From the IMG/VR virus record IMGVR_UViG_3300042471_000537, positions 1 to 38,313 of that record: DNA of 38,313 bases. One strand, 5' to 3'. Source of the stretch: a virus. The notes beneath the pieces were generated by a model. The model was not told the origin of the DNA. It did not search any database and saw only the letters and a list, made by a program, of their open reading frames with translations. Shown here piece after piece: positions 31,390 through 37,974 of this stretch (position 1 is the first letter of the stretch; every line of letters begins with the position of its first letter). The position numbers and the translations under genes were made by a program.

Positions 31390-31992
31390 ATGGAAACTCA
31401 AACACTAAAAACAGTTCAATTCGGAAAGTATAAAGCAGTTATCCTTTCTAGATCTAATTCTTTCGACGGCACTAAGTACCCGTACTCAGTAAAGTTCGTT
31501 CAAGAAACTCCTAAAGGAAAGTATAGCACTGAAAAGATAGTAGAGCACATTAAGTATGCTACGTTCGAACGTGCAGAACAACAGGCTCAGGCCTATGTAG
31601 ACGCTAGAAAAGCTAACATAGAGAGAAAAGAGCAGCAGCGCATAGCGAAAAAAGAGGCGAACAAAAATGTAGACGCTAAAGAATTCTATAAAGAGGGTGA
31701 CGTAATCGTAAACACTTGGGGTTACGAGCAGACTAATGTAAACTATTACAAGGTCTATAAGGTAACTGCCAAGACTATATCTGTAATCGAGATTAGTCAG
31801 AAAATGGTCGAGAACAGCCTTTATTCACACGGTATGGCTTGTGAAGTAATGCCGGACGTAGAAAACCTCGCAAACAATCCTGCTAACTATAATCTAAGAG
31901 TTTACGAAAACGGAAGATTAAGCAACCCGGAGTCATTCTATTATATGAAAAAATGGTCAGGAAATGCTCAGTATAACAGTTGGTATTACTAA
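31390..31992 (+). CDS. Conserved accessory protein (200 aa)
   Basis: Begins METQTLKTVQFGKYKAVI, then a basic coiled stretch (QQRIAKKEANKNVDAKEFYK), and a C-terminal domain with GDVIVNTWGYEQTNVNYYKV and KVTAKTISVIEI. The motif xWGYEQTNxxFYxVxKVTxKT is shared with many phage and mobile-element proteins whose function is unknown to me. Behind the copy-7 promoter and before a terminator, so expressed apart from the head genes. Confidence 0.8.
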   Translation: METQTLKTVQFGKYKAVILSRSNSFDGTKYPYSVKFVQETPKGKYSTEKIVEHIKYATFERAEQQAQAYVDARKANIERKEQQRIAKKEANKNVDAKEFYKEGDVIVNTWGYEQTNVNYYKVYKVTAKTISVIEISQKMVENSLYSHGMACEVMPDVENLANNPANYNLRVYENGRLSNPESFYYMKKWSGNAQYNSWYY

Positions 31993-32017
31993 CTATTAAT
32001 TTAACATTCTATAAATT

Positions 32018-32045
32018 TAGCCGGGTAACTCCGGCTATTTTTTTT
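32018..32045 (+). terminator. Terminator before the major capsid gene
   Basis: TAGCCGG 32018-32024 pairs exactly with CCGGCTA 32031-32037 around GTAACT, followed by eight T. Confidence 0.85.
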
Positions 32046-32110
32046 ATCAATATTATTTTCGATATTAGCAGCCTCTTTGCATCGTAGCGTTTCGGAAGCT
32101 TGTTCCGTAG

Positions 32111-32132
32111 GTAGGTTGACAGAAGTGGCCTT
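32111..32132 (+). promoter_or_regulatory. Leader motif shared with the tail-tube gene
   Basis: GTAGGT 32111-32116, 10 bp, GGCCTT 32127-32132, then 32 bp to the capsid ATG. The matching arrangement is at 24164-24186. The upstream part of the leader has a CGGAA/TTCCG hairpin. No clear -33/-7 pair is seen, so a late promoter of another form may be here. Confidence 0.4.
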
Positions 32133-32164
32133 AAAACACCTCTAAACATACAAATCTAACGACT

Positions 32165-33211
32165 ATGTCGATTTCACGTATACTATCGGAGTGCCCGAAT
32201 ATTCAAACACCTCTTGCAGAAGCCTTTATTGAAACAGGCCAAAGAGAACAATTGCCTTTTTTAGAGTTTCTTCTTTCGGCTCAAAACCGTCGACCTGTAA
32301 CCACTTTAATAAGTCCGGGCGGTGGTAAGTTACAGCGTTTAGAAGCACGTTGGGCGCAGCGTTTACCGGAAAGCGAAGTTCTCGCAGGAGAGGACATTAT
32401 GAATTGCTCTTCGACGAATATTTATGGAGACGTTGTGACTACATACGACCTTACAACGGACGACACTTATCAAGCTTCTCAGAAGATTTCGGCTGTAGAC
32501 ATTGCCCGTCATTGTCAAGACAATTCAGTTTACGTCCTAGAACGAGTAATGTATCTAATGGACGTAGTTGAAAGAGCCGTAGCGACCGCAGCTGCGGCCG
32601 AAGCAGTACTTTCAATCGGATCTTGGGGTACAGAAGTTTCAGACTACTATACTGTAGCCGGTGATTGCTTACGCATTGCAACCCGTCAAACAGGAGGACA
32701 GGCCTTAAACGAGTTTACGTTAGCAGACATTTTACAGGCTACACGTATGGCTAACTACCCTTCAGCTCCGATCGCTTTTGGGGGCGCAGAAATGCAGCGT
32801 TATGCTAATGCGGTACAGGCAGGGTGCTGTACTCAGTACGGCTTAGATCTCGCAGCTATTAGCGCACAGAACGGTTTTGCTTTCGCTTATGATTATCGTA
32901 TCGCTCAGGCTTTCGATACTCAGAGCAAAGTTTTAGTTTCGACTCCGGGAGCTATGCAGTGGTTATCTTATAACCTAGCAAATTGGAACTCAGGTTTTAA
33001 CTTTAATACAGGAAACGGTTATTCACGTACGATCGCTTTCACACCGTCCGGTCTACCTGTAGATCTTACAATGAAAGACGACTGCGGAAACTTGTCAATC
33101 GTAGTAACTGCCACCGGTAAATTTGCAGCCTTACCTACGGATCTTTACGAAGCATCGGATCGTTTCGCAGGTGTTAACTATGTTAATTGCGTTAACATCG
33201 TAAACCCGTAA
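32165..33211 (+). CDS. Major capsid protein
   Basis: 348 aa. N-terminus SISRILSECPNIQTPLAEAF then EQLPFLEFLLSAQNRRPVTT, a pattern I know from major capsid proteins of Bacteroidota siphophages, and a C-terminal region (FTPSGLPVDLTMKDDCGNLS, VNYVNCVNIVNP) that fits the HK97-like axial domain ending. It forms the capsid shell. Own leader, strong terminators on both sides and a structured 3' end fit high expression. The scaffold is four genes upstream. Confidence 0.85.
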   Translation: MSISRILSECPNIQTPLAEAFIETGQREQLPFLEFLLSAQNRRPVTTLISPGGGKLQRLEARWAQRLPESEVLAGEDIMNCSSTNIYGDVVTTYDLTTDDTYQASQKISAVDIARHCQDNSVYVLERVMYLMDVVERAVATAAAAEAVLSIGSWGTEVSDYYTVAGDCLRIATRQTGGQALNEFTLADILQATRMANYPSAPIAFGGAEMQRYANAVQAGCCTQYGLDLAAISAQNGFAFAYDYRIAQAFDTQSKVLVSTPGAMQWLSYNLANWNSGFNFNTGNGYSRTIAFTPSGLPVDLTMKDDCGNLSIVVTATGKFAALPTDLYEASDRFAGVNYVNCVNIVNP

Positions 33212-33213
33212 TA

Positions 33214-33259
33214 GGCTCAGTATCTATCCTTCAAGAAAACGGAGAAGGGATATTGAGCC
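33214..33259 (+). other. Long hairpin after the major capsid gene
   Basis: GGCTCAGTATC (33214-33224) pairs with GATATTGAGCC (33249-33259), 11 bp with one G-U, extended inward by CCTT/AAGG. No T-tract. It could protect the capsid mRNA 3' end. Confidence 0.65.
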
Positions 33260-33284
33260 AAGACGGTACTGATATTACCACCGA

Positions 33285-33314
33285 GGGGAGCTAATTTAGC
33301 TTCCCTTTTTTTTA
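33285..33314 (+). terminator. Strong terminator after the major capsid gene
   Basis: GGGGAGCTAA and TTAGCTTCCC pair over 8-9 bp (with one G-U), followed by nine T. It lies 21 bp upstream of the next start, so downstream genes need their own promoter or read-through. Confidence 0.8.
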
Positions 33315-33335
33315 TACATTTACGAAAAAAAGCGT

Positions 33336-34373
33336 ATGTGTTCAGATAAATTATTGGGCTTAAAAGATTGTCTTTTAGAAGAGCCTATAACAGGCCTTTA
33401 CATCGACGAACTTGGAGTAACAAACACGTTTTTAGCTAATCTTAATACAGATCAATATGTATCCGGTATAGAGCTTTTTATAGAAAAAAGAAATCTTGCT
33501 TGGAGAAAAGTATCTACAGATGTATTAAAAAGCATAGCCTCTAATATGAAAACGGATACCTTAATCGAGGGCAGACGAATAGGTCAGAAGTCTACAATGC
33601 AAACCACTTACGCACCCTTAGGATCTAATATTTACACCGGAATTAAACTAAGAATTACTCCGAATGAAAGTTCATTTATAAAGATATTCGTTTCAGAGCT
33701 GTTAATCGAGTCTGATAGTGGAGGCGATATATTAGTATACTTTTACAACTTAACTACAGGAGAGCTGCTTAAAACGGTTAATTACACCGATCTAAACGCT
33801 GACCAATATATTGCTTTTGAATACTCCGGGAAAAGAAGAGATGTCGACATTGCTATTGTTTACGAATCTCTGTATAACGTACCAAAGTATACCGTAACAG
33901 GAACATCTAGCTGTTCGTCCTGTAGTGGAGGCATAAAAGAGGCCTTTTCAAGTCCTTATGCTAAGGCCTCCGGAGTAAAACTTACGATAAACCCTATAAC
34001 GGGTAAGGTGCAAACAATTTCTAATTCTACTCATACTTTTGGTATGTCGATCTCTTACAATGTTTCCTGCGATAGGGAGCAGTGGCTATGTTCAATCGGA
34101 GCTTTAATTGCTTTGCCTTTGGCCTATGCTACTGCGATCGAAATTTATGATTATGCGCTTTCATTTAGCCCGAACCAACGTGTTAACACGACCGTTGGTA
34201 TTAATAGTGGATTAAATAATGAAAACAGCACAGGAATTGCAAGAGCACGGGAAATAGCTGTAAGTCGATATACAGACGAAATGAATTCTTTAATTCAGAA
34301 TATGCGACTTCCGAATGATCCAAAATGTTGGGACTGCCGTAGGAATCTAATTTATACAACCGTTTTACCGTAG
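33336..34373 (+). CDS. Putative head-tail connector / neck protein (345 aa)
   Basis: ATG 33336 after a weak TACATTTA. Opens MCSDKLLGLKDC. Beta-rich N-terminal part, then a Cys motif (TSSCSSCSGG), and a C-terminal half with SCDREQWLCSIGALIALPLA, ending with CWDCRRN. Position between major capsid and gp10-like gene suggests a connector or completion protein. The family is not recognised by name. Confidence 0.65.
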   Translation: MCSDKLLGLKDCLLEEPITGLYIDELGVTNTFLANLNTDQYVSGIELFIEKRNLAWRKVSTDVLKSIASNMKTDTLIEGRRIGQKSTMQTTYAPLGSNIYTGIKLRITPNESSFIKIFVSELLIESDSGGDILVYFYNLTTGELLKTVNYTDLNADQYIAFEYSGKRRDVDIAIVYESLYNVPKYTVTGTSSCSSCSGGIKEAFSSPYAKASGVKLTINPITGKVQTISNSTHTFGMSISYNVSCDREQWLCSIGALIALPLAYATAIEIYDYALSFSPNQRVNTTVGINSGLNNENSTGIARAREIAVSRYTDEMNSLIQNMRLPNDPKCWDCRRNLIYTTVLP

Positions 34374-34930
34374 TGGCAAGTCCGTCCGAATTTAATAGCA
34401 CTTTAAGGTCGCTTTACGAAAGTTGGCAGGAGTCGTTTATACCTTTTTACACCGGAGTAAGGGAGCTAAAGACGGAAATGTTTGCACGGATTTTCGGCAC
34501 GGGTAACAAAGGTGGATCTAATACGGCAGGAGGCAAACTTCCTACTAAGCCTTATTCTACAGAGGAACTTTATATTTCCCCTTTAGCAGTGAGGAACGCA
34601 CCTGCTAGATTTAAGGTTGGTAAGAGAGATACTCCGATAGAGTCATTATACTTTCCCGGAGGCTATGCACAATTAAAAAAAGAGACAAGCTCTAAATTAC
34701 CACTAGAATTAACCGGAAGATTAAAGGGTAGTTTTGTAGCGGAAAGTGTAGCGACAGAAGGTAATAAGGCCTCTATCTTAATTAACCAAACAGAGGTTGA
34801 AAAGATCCGTGGTTTAGAAGCTAAGTATGGGCAGATTTTTTATCCAACGCAGGACGAACTAGATTTCTTAATTTCGATTGTTTCAGAGGAAATAGCAGAG
34901 CAAATTAAAAATGCAATACAGGCCGAATGA
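34373..34930 (+). CDS. Head-tail joining protein (HK97 gp10-like)
   Basis: 185 aa from GTG 34373, overlapping the previous stop (TAGTG). C-terminal region has LPLELTGRLKGSFVAES, EVEKIRGLEAKYGQIFYPTQ, the usual tail-completion gp10-like ending. Role is joining head to tail. The GTG start is kept because it is the only start with good spacing. Confidence 0.75.
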   Translation: MASPSEFNSTLRSLYESWQESFIPFYTGVRELKTEMFARIFGTGNKGGSNTAGGKLPTKPYSTEELYISPLAVRNAPARFKVGKRDTPIESLYFPGGYAQLKKETSSKLPLELTGRLKGSFVAESVATEGNKASILINQTEVEKIRGLEAKYGQIFYPTQDELDFLISIVSEEIAEQIKNAIQAE

Positions 34931-35469
34931 CACTACTATCTAAAATAATTCAGAGGTTAAATGAAAAGGTTTCGGGTTTGAACCTTTTTACTAGGTATTT
35001 CGGACTTTCTCAATTAGCCTTAAACGAGGGACTTTCCTCTTGGGTATCTTATGAAAATAACGGGCAGCTTATCCGGGTAACTAATTATGATACTACGGAC
35101 GCAACTTTGTTTTGGAGTAGAGGCTTTAAGGTTCAGATTTCGAAAACAGAAGTATTAAGTGCGACAGGATGTAAATATGCTTATAAGACTACGTTTCCTT
35201 TAACGGCACACGCTGTTGTTAAGCGAAATAAAGCACTATGCGACGCTTCCGATACTGTAGACTATGTCGCTAACAAATTAACCTACGTAATATCAGGATT
35301 AGACACGGAATTTAAGCACGAGTCTAAGTTAATGTCTTACGAAGTAGTGCCTACAGGCTATAGTGAGGACGTAAAAACTTTACCGGGAAACTACGAATAT
35401 GCTTGTGTTTCAGTCGATTTTAATGTAGAGGTGGTATCTAATTCTTTAGACTGCTTCGATAATTGTTAA
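34927..35469 (+). CDS. Tail completion / terminator-like protein (180 aa)
   Basis: It overlaps the gp10-like gene by 4 bp (ATGA). Beta-rich (GQLIRVTNYDTTDATLFWSR, YAYKTTFPLTAHAVVKRN, ending CVSVDFNVEVVSNSLDCFDNC). Position after a gp10-like protein is that of a tail terminator. The sequence is not recognised, so this is by context. Confidence 0.62.
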   Translation: MTLLSKIIQRLNEKVSGLNLFTRYFGLSQLALNEGLSSWVSYENNGQLIRVTNYDTTDATLFWSRGFKVQISKTEVLSATGCKYAYKTTFPLTAHAVVKRNKALCDASDTVDYVANKLTYVISGLDTEFKHESKLMSYEVVPTGYSEDVKTLPGNYEYACVSVDFNVEVVSNSLDCFDNC

Positions 35470-35505
35470 TTCTCAGTATATTTACTTCATTAAAACGTAA
35501 TTAAA

Positions 35506-36462
35506 ATGGCAGGAGAACCGATTACAACCTTTCCCTTTTTAGGCACTCCGGAAGCCGGAGACAAGTTCTATGTAGTAGACGTTTCCGATACAACTCAGAG
35601 TCCGGAAGGTAGCTCGAAACAGACCGATCTACAAGAGATCGCTAATACGTTAAACTCTCTACTTTCTTACGTTCCTTTAGGAGGCACAGGAGAGGCGACA
35701 GGGAATCCAATTTCGGGGGACGTAGAAGTAGACGTTGCCCGAGGAGGTAAGTTTACTTTTAATTTCCCGAATGGAGATCAAATTATAATTGGAGAAGATT
35801 TTGGAGGTTATTCTGCAATGAAGTTTGTAGACGGAACAACGGGAGGTGAATTGTGGGCTTACATTCGAGGCGCTGATTTATATTTGAATAATCCTAGTTC
35901 AGGAGATACAGTTGGAGGAATAAACACAATAATAAATGCATTACAATCGAGTAAATTAAATTTTTATAATGGGTTCAATACTACTACTCAAGGAGCGTTT
36001 GGAACTGCTGATATATTATATCTTGGATTTAACGGAAAACAATATCTAGATAATGGTGTAGCAGGTTATAAAGGATATTCTCAATTAAAAAGATATTATT
36101 TTATAGATAGTTGTAGTTATTCGCAATCGGGTACTAATGCACCTACAATAGATAGTACTTTTGAAAGTCAACTTCAAGACTATCCAATGACAGGGAAGGT
36201 AGTATCAAGACAAGGAGTAGGGCATTATAGAATAGAATACATAGAACAATTTGGTTCTAATTATCTTCCTACAGATTTTACAAGAATAAAAGTAATTACG
36301 AGCCAAGGAGCAGAACCTCACGTTTGCATTTCGTATTCATTTCCCGGATTTACGTCGACAACTTCACTTGCGATTGATATCTTTACTCGACAGCCTTCAA
36401 ACAATAATTTAGTGGATAGCCACTTAGATAACAGCGTAATTGAAGTTTATTTTTACCTGTAA
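35506..36462 (+). CDS. Tail fibre / receptor-binding-type protein (318 aa)
   Basis: N-terminus (EPITTFPFLGTPEAGDKFYV, then SSKQTDLQEIANTLN) is the usual fibre anchor in Bacteroidota phages. Then a beta-helical-like part and a C-terminal globular part (FPGFTSTTSLAIDIFTRQ). From about 35,850 to 36,300 the DNA is more AT-rich and lacks the CCGG-type codons frequent elsewhere, suggesting an exchanged receptor-binding domain. A short gap before it holds TATATTTAC, a weak -7-like box. Confidence 0.72.
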   Translation: MAGEPITTFPFLGTPEAGDKFYVVDVSDTTQSPEGSSKQTDLQEIANTLNSLLSYVPLGGTGEATGNPISGDVEVDVARGGKFTFNFPNGDQIIIGEDFGGYSAMKFVDGTTGGELWAYIRGADLYLNNPSSGDTVGGINTIINALQSSKLNFYNGFNTTTQGAFGTADILYLGFNGKQYLDNGVAGYKGYSQLKRYYFIDSCSYSQSGTNAPTIDSTFESQLQDYPMTGKVVSRQGVGHYRIEYIEQFGSNYLPTDFTRIKVITSQGAEPHVCISYSFPGFTSTTSLAIDIFTRQPSNNNLVDSHLDNSVIEVYFYL

Positions 36463-36929
36463 TGTATTCGATTTCAGAACGAGGACTTTCTTTAATTAAA
36501 AAATTCGAAGGATTTAGTCCTAAGGCCTACCTATGTGCAGCCGGAGTTCCTACGATTGGTTTCGGAAACACTACCTATCTAGACGGACGAAAGGTTAAAT
36601 TAGGAGAGCGTTTAGGCCGGGACAATGTTTCTGCTATGCAGGAAGCTACGGCTTTACTACTATCGACTTTACCTAAATTCGAAAAGGCTGTAAACGGAGC
36701 AGTCGGAGGTTTAATTAATCAGAGTCAGTTCGATGCACTTGTTAGCTTTACGTACAACGTCGGCATAGGGGCTTTCCAAAAATCTACCCTCTTAAAGGCT
36801 ATTAAGCTCAATGCTAACGACGTTAATATTAGAGGTCAGTTCCTAAGATGGAACAAGGCCGGAGGAAAGGAATTAAGGGGCTTAACGCTAAGACGTACGG
36901 AGGAAGCTGATCTCTACTTTTCTAAATAA
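36462..36929 (+). CDS. Endolysin, GH24 lysozyme (T4/P1-type)
   Basis: 155 aa. Catalytic pattern E-x8-C-x5-T: Glu16 (KKFEGFSPKAYL), Cys25, Thr31 (VPTIGFG). Typical lysozyme SQFDALVSFTYNVGIGAFQK and final LTLRRTEEADLYFSK. It cleaves peptidoglycan between MurNAc and GlcNAc. No N-terminal signal or SAR segment is seen, so export depends on the holin. It overlaps the fibre-like gene by one base (TAATG). Confidence 0.93.
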   Translation: MYSISERGLSLIKKFEGFSPKAYLCAAGVPTIGFGNTTYLDGRKVKLGERLGRDNVSAMQEATALLLSTLPKFEKAVNGAVGGLINQSQFDALVSFTYNVGIGAFQKSTLLKAIKLNANDVNIRGQFLRWNKAGGKELRGLTLRRTEEADLYFSK

Positions 36930-36930
36930 A

Positions 36931-36963
36931 AAAAACGCAGCCTTTTAATAGACTACGTTTTTA
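36931..36963. terminator. Bidirectional terminator between convergent genes
   Basis: AAACG and CGTTT plus AG/CT pair around a 12-nt loop with one mismatch (36933-36960). A-tract upstream and T-tract downstream let it serve the lysozyme (plus) and the gene at 37002 (minus). Confidence 0.7.
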
Positions 36964-37001
36964 GCAGAAAAAAACTGTTACAAATGGACGCAGCTAATTT
37001 A

Positions 37002-37274
37002 CTAAGGCAAATCGACTAATCCAAAAAAAGGTTTTTCGTTCACAGACTTATTTCCTTCGCAAGACCATAACTGTCGTGCCCACCAATTTGCACCTCCTTT
37101 CTTTGAGTCGATACCTGCACTACGGGCGCAGTAAGAATTACCTGCGTCTGTTCCGGGCTTAATTCGATAACCGGAAGCACCGAAATGAATTTCGTTTCCC
37201 TGTTCGTCAATAGCCTTATATTTCTTACCTTCCCTATCGGAACGAGTAATCGTGTAACCTTTATACTCAGGCAT
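37002..37274 (-). CDS. Minus-strand conserved small protein (90 aa)
   Basis: The only confident minus-strand gene. Begins MPEYKGYTITRSDREGKKYK and has a conserved core FGASGYRIKPGTDAGNSYC, ARSAGI, WWARQLWSCEGNKS. I recall proteins with GxSGYRIxPGTxxGNxYCARSxGI...ANxWARxxWxCxGxKS in many phages and bacteria (DUF5872-like), of unknown role. A TATTTTTG box lies 20 nt upstream of the start on this strand. Two Cys are conserved. It sits inside the lysis region opposite to its neighbours, so it may be a recent insertion or separately timed. Confidence 0.83.
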   Translation of the reverse strand: MPEYKGYTITRSDREGKKYKAIDEQGNEIHFGASGYRIKPGTDAGNSYCARSAGIDSKKGGANWWARQLWSCEGNKSVNEKPFFGLVDLP

Positions 37275-37293
37275 TATTCTATAACTTGTTTAA

Positions 37294-37327
37294 CAAAAAT
37301 ACGTATAAAAATATATGAAACGGACAA
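37294..37327 (-). promoter_or_regulatory. Weak promoter for the minus-strand gene
   Basis: Reading the minus strand, TATTTTTG at 37301-37294 and TTG at 37327-37325, spacing 23. The start at 37274 lies 19 nt downstream of the -7 box. It overlaps the plus-strand holin-like gene's start. Confidence 0.45.
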
Positions 37328-37527
37328 GAAACCCTAATAGATCTAAAGCCGTATTAGACGTTATCTTAAAGCATTGGAGAACGACTTTTGGGGCGGTTAT
37401 TGTGCTAATCTCTACGTTCGGCTTAATCTTTAAGCTTGTTTCTATTGAAGTTTATGCGGCCATTATTTCGGCAATGGTGGCGGCAGGATATCTACCTAAA
37501 CAGAAAGACGATGAAAGTTCCGGATAA
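37315..37527 (+). CDS. Holin-like protein (70 aa)
   Basis: Basic N-terminus (MKRTRNPNRSK), two hydrophobic segments at about residues 24-42 (TFGAVIVLISTFGLIFKL) and 45-60 (EVYAAIISAMVAAGYL), charged C-terminus. This is the form of a class II holin, and the lysozyme is two genes upstream. It would release the endolysin across the inner membrane. Overlaps the next gene by 17 bp. Confidence 0.78.
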   Translation: MKRTRNPNRSKAVLDVILKHWRTTFGAVIVLISTFGLIFKLVSIEVYAAIISAMVAAGYLPKQKDDESSG

Positions 37528-37972
37528 CGATAAGACTTTAGCAGTTTACTGCATATTTCACTCGCAGGGACTCGATTGTACAAACCACGGAAAGTTGGTT
37601 AAAGATCTACCTATGGTACAGGTATTAGATACGTCGATCTTTTTAGATACGAACACGGCTGTAATAGAAAAAGCCGTCGTACAGAATATTGAAACCAAGG
37701 TAGAAGTAGATATTAAGACTCCGGAAATTAAAATGCAGAAAGAGGAAGTAACGTACCTGCCAAAAGTTGAAAATACTGCTATAATTCTAAAAGAAAAAAC
37801 AGGTATTACAACCGAAAAAATAAGTACTTTTAGGCCTATGGAGCAGAGCTACATTTACAACGAATACGGATTATTCTTAAGCCTTATCGTAATGACCTAT
37901 ATAACATACAGGTATAGTGTTAATAGTGTACGCTATTGGGGTGCTCTTATTGAGGACTTAAGAAGCGTTTAA
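37511..37972 (+). CDS. Lysis-region protein with one C-terminal membrane segment (153 aa)
   Basis: ATG 37511. A TTG at 37436 upstream lies deep in the holin-like gene and is rejected. N-terminal CIFHSQGLDCTNHGKLV, a long Lys/Glu/Val-rich middle (VEVDIKTPEIKMQKEEVT), and a hydrophobic segment at about 118-135 (YGLFLSLIVMTYITYRY). An internal ATG at 37838 could give a 44-aa membrane protein resembling the 31-aa one at 31178. Function unknown, perhaps accessory to lysis. Confidence 0.68.
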   Translation: MKVPDNDKTLAVYCIFHSQGLDCTNHGKLVKDLPMVQVLDTSIFLDTNTAVIEKAVVQNIETKVEVDIKTPEIKMQKEEVTYLPKVENTAIILKEKTGITTEKISTFRPMEQSYIYNEYGLFLSLIVMTYITYRYSVNSVRYWGALIEDLRSV

Positions 37973-37974
37973 TA

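Noticed and set aside
36984-37019. Tiny plus-strand frame (11 codons) after the lysozyme terminator
   Set aside because: It is too short, overlaps the end of the minus-strand gene and has no other support.
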